In this document: positions 56,500-64,000 of the stretch, in pieces
How the letters are laid out: the number at the start of each line of letters is the position of its first letter
Position numbering within the stretch: the first letter of the stretch is position 1
Assembly (NCBI GenBank): GCA_034440615.1
Contig: JAOTOM010004841.1
Location: 143,501-207,500 of the forward strand
Direction: 5' to 3'
Source: Ashinkailepas kermadecensis
Taxonomy: Eukaryota; Arthropoda; Thecostraca; Neolepadidae
Length of the DNA stretch: 64,000 nucleotides
Program-made: the position numbers and the translations under genes
The notes under the pieces: model-generated
Seen by the model: the letters and a program-made list of their open reading frames with translations, nothing else
Told to the model about the DNA's origin: nothing
The model's database searches: none

Positions 56500-57408
56500 A
56501 ATGCGTACCACTTATATTGCTTTTATAGTACACTAACATGATGTTTGAAGACCGAATAGTATTTCAGTTTGGATTTTGTATTCTGGTAGTTGTGTTGTAT
56601 CATTATTGCATACAGTAATAATAAAGCACATTAGCATATGTAGAATGATCTGTGTAACCATCATGTTGTTGCTATCAATACTTGTCAATGTAAAGGAAAG
56701 TCTTGGCGACAGGTTTTTTCGATTCATGTTCAGGGAGTCAACAAGGTTCTCCAACAACAGAAAAGTTAAAGTTAAGAAAAGTCTTAGTTAAACAGAAAAG
56801 CCAATGGTATTGCTTTATATGCATTTGCATAATGGGTATAAAAGCTTTTGGCCGGATTTTTTTTCGACTCCTTCTTTTAGTTTCCTTTTGACCGGGGCCC
56901 CGGCCGGACCTGGTCACGTCAGACCGACCGGGCCTGCGCTTTGGTCCCAACATTTTGAGTATTTGCCACCTCTAGTGCTGACCACTGGGGAGGGGGGGAG
57001 TCCAGGGTCACACAGTCCAGAATCCAGTTACACACATCTTCCGAAGCAAAATGTGTCATCAAGCGTTCGATTTCTGACTATCGTCTGGACCCTGACAGCT
57101 GGCGGATACTTGGGGGGAGACCAACCCTTCCCATAGGCCAATTTTCCCGAACTTTTGTACTAAAATGACATTTTCCCGAAATATAAAACCATTGTATGAG
57201 ATAAATATTGTTTCAAGCGGACACACCGAATGTTAGCTGTTCAAATCTGAACAGTTGTTTTCGATGTCGGGTAAGACGTTTGAAATTCCCCCATCCCACC
57301 CTGAAATCGGTTGAAAACCAGCCGTCTGGCTCCGCCACTAATCTGGTATCGTATCTTTGACTCATCTTTCAATTGCATGACCATCCCCCTAATGAATATT
57401 CTGGCCAT
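56500..57408. other. Spacer with no recognised gene
   Basis: A stretch near 56790-56830 (CCAATGGTATTGCTTTATAT) matches 7910-7950 in inverted orientation, suggesting an unclassified dispersed repeat. No gene was recognised. Confidence 0.4.
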
Positions 57409-57422
57409 GCTTCTATTGCTGG

Positions 57423-57583
57423 TGGGACGAGTGGTCTAAGGGTAAGATGCTCGTCTCACAATCGAAAGTTTGTGGGCTCGAGTCTCACCTGTCGCTACTC
57501 TTTGCCCGCGACCAATCGGAGTGAGAGATTGGCCACGCTACATGGCTCAACGGTTGACCTGTCGTAAAACCAATAACCAACCA
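57423..57583 (+). mobile_element. tRNA-like SINE, family A
   Basis: The exact 14 bp duplication GCTTCTATTGCTGG lies at 57409-57422 and 57584-57597. The head and core match the other copies with scattered substitutions. Confidence 0.92.
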
Positions 57584-57939
57584 GCTTCTATTGCTGGCAC
57601 AGCTCACGGACTTCCCTATAAAAAGACAACACAAACACAGTCAGTCGTCGTGTCGTTTGAGTACTGCGTGTGACGCGTGCCGCAGGGGTGAGTTGTGTGA
57701 CGGCCGACCTGACGACCGCGTTCCCTCAGCTGGTGCGGTCACGTGTCACGTGCCCACGCCGTGACTCACTGCCGGTGTGGCGTCATCGGGGGTGACGTCA
57801 CACCGGGCGGACTCGGTCGGCGCAGCGGCGAGGCCAGCTTCGTGTTCTCCGGCGTGACGGTGCGGTTGACGAACGCGCCTGGTGAGGCGTGCGTGGCGGT
57901 GCCGTTTTTGTCTGTGTTGCTTTGTGACTCACCAGCTGA

Positions 57940-58055
57940 CACGACATGGCGTCACGCGCCTCTCACCCTGACGGCAGGGGCGGCAGGAATCGAACCCCGA
58001 GCCTCTAGTTTTCCCACACACTCGACTTAACGACTGAGCTGCCGACGCGCCGGGG
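57940..58055 (-). mobile_element. tRNA-like SINE, family C/D
   Basis: On the minus strand GTCGGCAGCTCAGTCGTTAA (A-box region) and GGGGTTCGATTCCTGCC (B box) precede CAGGGTGAGAGGCGCGTGAC, homologous to the shared SINE core. It lies at the edge of the 31/34 bp satellite. Confidence 0.75.
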
Positions 58056-59222
58056 CGGTGTCGTGTGGCAGCTGACCAATACGGCGTCAGGCGGCCGCTC
58101 AGCTGACCAATAATACGGCGTCAGGCGGCCACTCAGCTGACCAATACGGCGTCAGGCGGCCACTCAGCTGACCAATACGGCGTCAGGCGGCCACTCAGCT
58201 GACCAATAATACGGCGTCAGGCGGCCACTCAGCTGACCAATACGGCGTCAGGCGGCCACTCAGCTGACCAATAATACGGCGTCAGGCGGCCACTCAGCTG
58301 ACCAATACGGCGTCAGGCGGCCACTCAGCTGACCAATACGGCGTCAAGCGGCCACTCAGCTGACCAATACGGCGTCAGGCGGCCACTCAGCTGACCAATA
58401 ATACGGCGTCAGGCGGCCACTCAACTGACCAATACGGCGTCAGGCGGCCACTCAGCTGACCAATAATACGGCGTCAGGCGGCCACTACTCAGCTGACCAA
58501 TACGGCGTCAGGCGGCCACTCAGCTGACCAATACGGCGTCAGGCGGCCGCTCAGCTGACCAATAATACGGCGTCAGGCGGCCACTCAGCTGACCAATACG
58601 GCGTCAGGCGGCCACTCAGCTGACCAATACGGCGTCAGGCGGCCACTCAGCTGACCAATAATACGGCGTCAGGCGGCCACTCAGCTGACCAATACGGCGT
58701 CAGGCGGCCACTCAGCTGACCAATACGGCGTCAAGCGGCCACTCAGCTGACCAATACGGCGTCAGGCGGCCACTCAGCTGACCAATAATACGGCGTCAGG
58801 CGGCCACTCAACTGACCAGTACGGCGTCAGGCGGCCACTCAGCTGACCAATAATACGGCGTCAGGCGGCCACTCAGCTGACCAATACGGCGTCAGGCGGC
58901 CACTCAGCTGACCAATACGGCGTCAGGCGGCCGCTCAGCTGACCAATAATACGGCGTCAGGCGGCCACTCAGCTGACCAATACGGCGTCAGGGGGCCACT
59001 CAGCTGACCAATACGGCGGCAGGCGGCTACTCAGCTGACCAATACGGCGTCAGGCGGCCACTCAGCTGACCAATACGGCGTCAGGCGGCTACTCAGCTGA
59101 CCAATACGGCGTCAGGCGGCCACTCAGCCGACCAATACGGCGTCAGGCGGCCGCTCAGCTGACCAATACGGCGTCAGGCGGCCACTCAGCTGACCAATAC
59201 GGCGTCAGGCGGCCACTCAGAT
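58056..59222. repeat. 31/34 bp satellite with higher-order structure
   Basis: About 36 units of CCAATACGGCGTCAGGCGGC followed by CACTCAGCTGA (31 bp). A three-base TAA insertion makes some units 34 bp. A rare variant (GCGTCAAGCG) recurs at 58341 and 58728, 387 bp apart, followed by the same series of variant units. This indicates a 12-unit higher-order duplication. Confidence 0.95.
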
Positions 59223-59224
59223 GA

Positions 59225-59604
59225 GCAGCTATTGTCTGTGGCTGAGGCTTCAGTCGCTAAACGTTCATAACTTTCGGGAAGGAACGTGTTTGTTCATGAG
59301 ACAGGACACGGACAGATTTTTAGCGCATCTCATCGTTTGTTGTGTCCCTAAAGATAAATAAACGCTGAAAGTGTCATTCAGATAGATGACCCGTTAAAGC
59401 GTGACGATCGGTTGAACTTTTTTTAAGGTGACCTCACTTGATTTTGACTAACTCGGTGACCGTGGATAGCCTGGCCTCAAAATCTTCACACATGTCAAAT
59501 TGATTTGGGAAACGGTATGCCAAAATTTTGTGCTCTACCGCGCCCCGTTTTTTTTTTAATTTTGTATCTGTCCGAGGTAAACCTTAGGGGTGGAAAAGAT
59601 TCCT
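59225..59604. mobile_element. piggyBac-like remnant (left part), split by an hAT element
   Basis: Homologous to 7090-7330 (for example CCCTAAAGATAAATAAACGC and GGTGACCTCACTTGA). It continues after the nested element as 62165-62178, ending CGGGGGTTAA, equivalent to the right end of the element at 6510-7373. The left terminus is not visible and may have been lost at the satellite boundary. Confidence 0.75.
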
Positions 59605-59846
59605 CCTCCGAGCAAACTTGTGCTCGACTCAAATTTTTTTAGTCGACTCACATTTGACTCAGATCTTGAGATCCGATTCAACTCATGATTCAGAACAGGT
59701 CAAAATTATTTGATTCGACTCAATTCAGACTCAGAGCTCACAAAGCATGATTCGACTCACGATTCAAACATAAATTTGAATCGATTCAGATCCGACTCAA
59801 TGGTGTCAGACTCATAAGCCATATGATTCAGTGTGCACTGCCCACA

Positions 59847-59857
59847 CATTATATATA

Positions 59858-59914
<57 letters not shown>
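59847..59914. repeat. (TA)n microsatellite
   Basis: Nearly pure TA of about 65 bp next to a foldback element. Confidence 0.95.
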
Positions 59915-59919
<5 letters not shown>

Positions 59920-60108
59920 GTGAGGTGAAGACAAAGTTATAGCACAAATAATGTATTCGACAGACAGTTTGATGTCAACGCATCTTCATCTGTGTCTAAT
60001 TAAAGAAGGGAATGAGTATTTATTTAGACACCAACGAAGATGCTTTAACATCGAAACATCTGTTGAATATATTATTTTTGCTATAACTTTGTTTTCACCC
60101 CACATTAT
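59915..60108. mobile_element. Near-perfect foldback MITE (194 bp)
   Basis: The left arm (ATAATGTGAGGTGAAGACAA...) and right arm are inverted copies along about 95 bp with only a few differences, leaving almost no central spacer. It lies inside the hAT-like element. Confidence 0.88.
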
Positions 60109-61009
60109 TTATCATTCGTCATGCACTGTAATGGTTGGTATATAGGATATATACAGATAAATGCATGTACATGTGCGTAAAGTAATTGACTCAAAAACAT
60201 TAACGAGATGAATGGTTGTCAATGCATATGCAAAGCAATGAGTGCATAATACTTCAATCCACATCAGCATGATGCACAACCTGAATCATATATACCTGAC
60301 ACACATCACCTAACCTCAACATAGCACCCAGGTCCTGCACTGCAATAGGTATCCGCACAGCATAAAATTGCGTTGGTTTCTTGCCCCCACGAAGTTGGTT
60401 TGGTAGCGGGCTTGAAGGTTTCCCTTCACCATTGGTTTACACGCAATTTTACCGACTTTCTCTACGCTATCCTGCATATTTTATGGCAATATAGGGTACT
60501 TTGACGTATTCTAATTGAAAGACCTATTTTTTAGCTTCAGCAAAGGGTATCCTAAACGACCCAGTAATAATCGTCCTGCCTAACAATATGCCATTTCCGG
60601 CAGGCTCACCATCAAGCGCCTCCAAAATAAAGGGATTGCTCCCGATATTGGTAGGCTCCCTCTACCGTCCATTTTAAGTGTTCAAGTTGTCACCCTCGTT
60701 CAAGAGCGGAAGAAAGTACAGTCGGGGGGGGGGGGCTAAGTGCGCCATGGCTTCTTCTCCCCAGTGGCAGGAGAGTTTCAGTGGAGTTGCAAGTTTCAGG
60801 AGGGCATTCCTAGATCACAATGGTGTTATACATAAATGTTCAATTATGCATGTATCATCAATTATAATCCATGCAAGATTCATCAAGGAAGAATGCACCA
60901 TGCCTAGCTGGCCTAGAAAAAAAAACTGTTTTCAACAACTGCTGTATGTTAATGTAGGTAGGTAGGTACATGTTTGGAAAAATAGGCCAATCCTAGATTT
61001 TTGGAATCC
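60109..61009. other. Interior of hAT-like element, no transposase
   Basis: AT-rich sequence with a G11 run at about 60724-60734 and a GTAGGTAGGTAG run near 60956. No coding frame resembles a transposase. Confidence 0.45.
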
Positions 61010-61245
61010 CGAACATTTTCCTGTCCAGAAAATTATATCTTGTGTTGTCATCTAGAGGTTGAATTTCCTAAGTTATTAACTTTTGACAACGAACTGCTGT
61101 GATCAAGTAAAAGTGCTCAAAATTCACTGAAATGGTGCAAATTGAGTTACGATGCATAAGGTTTGAAGACAAATATCCTCCATACTGGATGACTACAAAA
61201 TATTCCTCTCCACATGCCGGATTACAATGCACAAATCCAACCTTG
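61010..61245 (+). repeat. Dispersed repeat R2, copy 3
   Basis: Contains GTGCTCAAAATTCACTGAAA and CCTCTCCACATGCCGGATTA blocks shared with 16530-16745 and 51625-51870. Confidence 0.65.
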
Positions 61246-61824
61246 TCTATGCATGAGAATAAAATGTGTCTGAACAAATGGAAAGAACGGGACAAGATTA
61301 TAACTCACCTGGTGAGCGGAAGACAAATATATTTGCTAGGAAGCAAATTATAGTGACCATTGCGTATGATTTGAGAGAAGTCTTCTGCAACCAAATTGAT
61401 ACCATACTTTAAAAAAAACTTTGAATGACGTCATGCGGGCTTGAAGGAAAACTTCGATCTACCTTCTAGTAAAGGTACCTTGGGTTTGTTATTTGTCACA
61501 CGCACAGGTTTGTTATTTGTCACACAAACCAACGCAATTTTATTCAGTGCAGATTCCTGTTGCAGTGCAGGGCCGTTTCGGTTCCATATTCTTTTTCACC
61601 ATCACATCCCATTTCTGTGTTGTGTTCCTGGCACTAGGATTGACTCATGCATGATACTGGTTGTGAATACCAAGCTTAACATTAATGCTTATTTGTAGTT
61701 ATTGCTATCCGTTTTTTGGTAAATAACTTAGGTACCCCTCATTCTTTACTCACTGGCAGCTGATAAGTTGACAATTGTAATTGCTTAGCATGAATAATTA
61801 TACTGTGTTTTTACTCCATACTTT

Positions 61825-61881
61825 TGGGCGCAAAATGGCCTCAGTAGTCGATGCGCCCTAAAACCAAAATAACTACCTAAC
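61825..61881 (+). mobile_element. Mini-SINE tail element (57 bp)
   Basis: TGGGCGCAAAATGGCC ... GTCGATGCGCCCTAAAAC with a CTACCTAAC tail. The exact 14 bp duplication TTACTCCATACTTT lies at 61811-61824 and 61882-61895. The GGGCGC/GCGCCC stem is perfect. Confidence 0.9.
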
Positions 61882-62328
61882 TTACTCCATACTTTGTGTC
61901 ATGGCATACTATTTACAAAGATACATGCTTTATATCATTTGTTCATAACTTTCATTTGAGTCACAAGACTCAAATGACTCATTGTGATTCGAATGATTGA
62001 CTCGTGATTCAACTCATTTTTTTAAAAGAAAGATGGGATTCAACTCGCGACTCAAGATATGTTTTGGGGAAATGAATCGATTCAACTCGCGACTCATCCA
62101 AAAACAATTGATTCATGAGTCGATTCTCGATTCAACTCGAGTCGAGCACAAGTCTGCCTCCGAGACGGCGGGGGTTAACACAGAAACATTTCGTGTCATA
62201 ATTCCAGGTACAGGGAATACCTATGATATGATCTGTTATACATTGTCAGTTGATACCATAGGTATTCCGATTTTATTGTTAATATCGGTATCCATGTATT
62301 AGGTATCTCAAAACAACGAAATACCCTT

Positions 62329-62380
62329 CCGGGCGCTGTATGACCGAAGCAGTCGATGCCCCACTAAGCCCAAATAACCA
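62329..62380 (+). mobile_element. Mini-SINE tail element (52 bp)
   Basis: CGGGCGCTGTATGACCGAAG ... CCCAAATAACCA. Target duplications at about 62315-62328 and 62381-62394 match except for a one-base length difference in an A run. Confidence 0.8.
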
Positions 62381-62394
62381 ACGAAAATACCCTT

Positions 62395-62525
62395 TACCTA
62401 TTGGCCCAAAATTTAGTTGGAAGGACTTAAGGGATATTTTAAGCACATCGTTTCTATGACGAATTTCGACATCCCACTGTACTTGTTTCGACATCTGAAA
62501 CGTAACAATAGACCATTATTTTAAC
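62395..62525 (-). repeat. Dispersed repeat R1, partial inverted copy
   Basis: The reverse complement starts GTTAAAATAATGGTCTATTG and contains GATGTCGAAACAAGTACAG, matching the first 120 bp of R1. Confidence 0.65.
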
Positions 62526-63179
62526 ATTAGTTCTGACCCCCTTGTTTGCTATCTTGCCCATGTTAATTTGTCATTTTGCCTATTCGATCTGAAGAAATGT
62601 CCTGAAAATTGGAACCTGTACCACCTGTACCATGGTTTGGTTAGAGAACTCCAGCCTTGCCGTTTGGTATGCACAGGCGATACTTAGCGTGACCGAGAGT
62701 TTGGACATGAAGGAGTCGATATCGGGCAATTTATGAATCAGAAAAGCAACGCTTGGAAACCACCACTGGTAAGCAGGCCAGCGACCAGCTTTTTGCCAAA
62801 TGTCTGGGACAAACGGGTAAGGAGGATTAGGTTTGCCGTTGGCGAGCTGACCGTGGATGAAAACTAATCAACAGAGAGACTTGTTCCCATTTGTTCCTCT
62901 GTTGGTTTCCCCGTTGCTGCCAAATCGCGACTGCGAAGTTTTAGAAAGTGGAGGAAATCTCCACAGTGGGCTCGAGAACTCCAGGAGCGTGACTTTAGAT
63001 CGCATGGCGCTGTGGTCAAATCTTACAAGTATTGCATTTCCGTTCCAATCCGGGTGCGTTTCGGCAACGATTCATGACCCAGCGGCCCAGCTCGTCATAC
63101 ACCCACGCATTCGTCGTCTTCGTCATGCGATTACGAGACAGTACCGACAGCGGAGGTCAGCTGACCGCTCGCGTCCACA
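62526..63179. other. Spacer upstream of the terminal CpG island
   Basis: Nothing recognised apart from a short ATG-initiated open frame (62857 onward) that continues into the CpG island. Confidence 0.35.
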
Positions 63180-63881
63180 AAGCCGCGCCGGTTGTGGCGA
63201 CAATGCGATGAGTGTGTGTCCGTGGGAGCGTGAGAGACGGCTCAGAGATACGACCAGCGGTGAGTCACCGAGAGAGACTCACGCTCTATTCACCGCCGGG
63301 CGTCGCCCCTCAGCCGGCCCGGCGGCGCAATGAATGGCCGGTACACCCTCAGCGGCGGCGGCCGACGCCGTGCCAGAGAGTGCACGTGCCCGCGCCGGCT
63401 GTGGGCAGGTGGTTGGCGGCGGCGGCGGCCGGCAGAACTGGCTGGAAGCCGCCAGGCGGCGCACGAGTGGGCGCGTGTGTTCGTGTGTCGGCGGTGTGAG
63501 TGTGAGCGCGAGCGTGAGTGTGGCGGAGAGACGGCCGTTTCGGCCCGTGCACGGCCGTGAGCGGTGTCGGCGCGGACGTGGCGTGTCGCGGCTGTGAGCG
63601 GCGAGCCGGCCATCTCGCATGTGCGGCGCGCTCGCCGCGGTGAAAGGCGCTGACTGGACTCGCGCAACGCGACCTCGCTGCTGGCCGTACGGCCGGACCG
63701 GACCGCCTTTCCAGCACGTACCGACCTGACCTGACCCGACCTGAGGCCAATCTCGGCGCACTCGTGCGCTCTGTACGGCCGAGAAGAAGGCGGGGCTGTT
63801 GGTCGGCCTCGTCGGTGCGGTGCCGGGTCGCTGGTGCTCTGTTCGTCGCGTGACGGTGCTACCGGTGCCATAGGTGTGGAC
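63180..63881 (+). promoter_or_regulatory. CpG-rich promoter / 5' UTR region
   Basis: About 700 bp of CpG-rich sequence immediately upstream of a plausible first coding exon. It includes a possible donor site AGCG|GTGAGT near 63259 and GACCTGACC repeats at about 63720-63742. No TATA box is apparent, as is common for CpG-rich promoters. Confidence 0.4.
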
Positions 63882-63950
63882 ATGGTGCAGCGCAACAACA
63901 ATGAGCCATCTCTGGTGATCCGCGAGCGGTCCGACCGCGAGTGGGACCTG
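63882..63950 (+). CDS. Probable first coding exon of an unidentified gene
   Basis: ATG at 63882 (context GGACATGGTG) opens 23 codons, MVQRNNNEPSLVIRERSDRE then WDL, ending at a good splice donor (CTG|GTACGT). The exon is phase 0. The text is acidic/basic and hydrophilic, with no signal peptide. If the donor is not used, the frame stays open to the window end. The rest of the gene lies beyond the window, and I do not recognise the family. Confidence 0.5.
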
Positions 63951-64000
63951 GTACGTACCGCATTCTCAGTTCTGGCTGGTCCACTCACTCGGGATCTGGT

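Larger units (their letters stand above)
59613..62156. mobile_element. hAT-like non-autonomous element (2544 bp) with 8 bp TSD
   Basis: The ends are CAAACTTGTGCTCGACTC and, inverted, CAGACTTGTGCTCGACTC. The exact 8 bp target duplication CCTCCGAG lies at 59605-59612 and 62157-62164. Subterminal regions are filled with scattered GATTCGACTCA-type motifs in both orientations, as expected for transposase-binding repeats. No transposase frame was found. The element carries its own inserts: a TA microsatellite, a 194 bp foldback, an R2 repeat and a mini-SINE tail. Confidence 0.9.

Overview
This window is eukaryotic nuclear DNA. It is gene-poor, rich in repeats, and has CpG-rich islands set in AT-richer spacer. 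Three observations point to an arthropod, most likely a crustacean: TTAGG-type pentamers (the arthropod telomere unit) near 4.3 and 4.9 kb, a secreted protein with a pacifastin-like cysteine pattern (a family known mainly from arthropods), and the mix of piggyBac-like, hAT-like, Penelope-like and tRNA-SINE insertions. The species cannot be fixed from the sequence, so this assignment is inference.

Four protein-coding segments are worth annotating. (1) 5461-5943 (+) is an intronless gene for a 160-residue secreted, cysteine-rich prepropeptide. (2) 22406-23043 (-) is a probable exon of a single-pass membrane protein inside a 2 kb GC-rich island. (3) 34165-38457 (+) is a very long open exon for a 1430-residue, mostly disordered scaffold-like protein. 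It has repeated short motifs, tyrosine motifs and a strong possible splice donor near its 3' end. (4) 63882-63950 (+) is a probable first coding exon with a splice donor, at the end of a CpG-rich promoter-like region. No neighbouring genes show a shared pathway.

The remainder is mobile and tandem DNA. 0-5 kb: a foldback element, a C-rich minisatellite, a LINE relic, a MITE with about 65 bp terminal repeats, and a duplicated TTAGG-bearing block interrupted by a SINE. 6-9 kb: a piggyBac-like element, a SINE, and a broken Penelope-like GIY-YIG relic between inverted arms. 10-24 kb: GC islands, a 46 bp minisatellite, SINEs and dispersed repeats. 24.8-25.4 kb: a 574 bp hAT MITE with an exact 8 bp target duplication. 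25.7 kb: about 180 bp of TA. 28.8-29.9 kb: a second piggyBac-like element. 39-59 kb: a series of minisatellites (15, 31/34, 33, 34, 36, 37/41, 44 and 68 bp units) with SINEs between them. 59.2-62.2 kb: a 2.5 kb hAT-like element nested in a piggyBac-like remnant.

The most interesting system is a modular short-retroelement family. tRNA-like SINEs with at least three different heads share one core and one tail. Free-standing copies of the tail alone (about 54 bp, no Pol III promoter, with a GGGCGC/GCGCCC stem) have inserted at least eight times here, each flanked by its own 12-14 bp target-site duplication.
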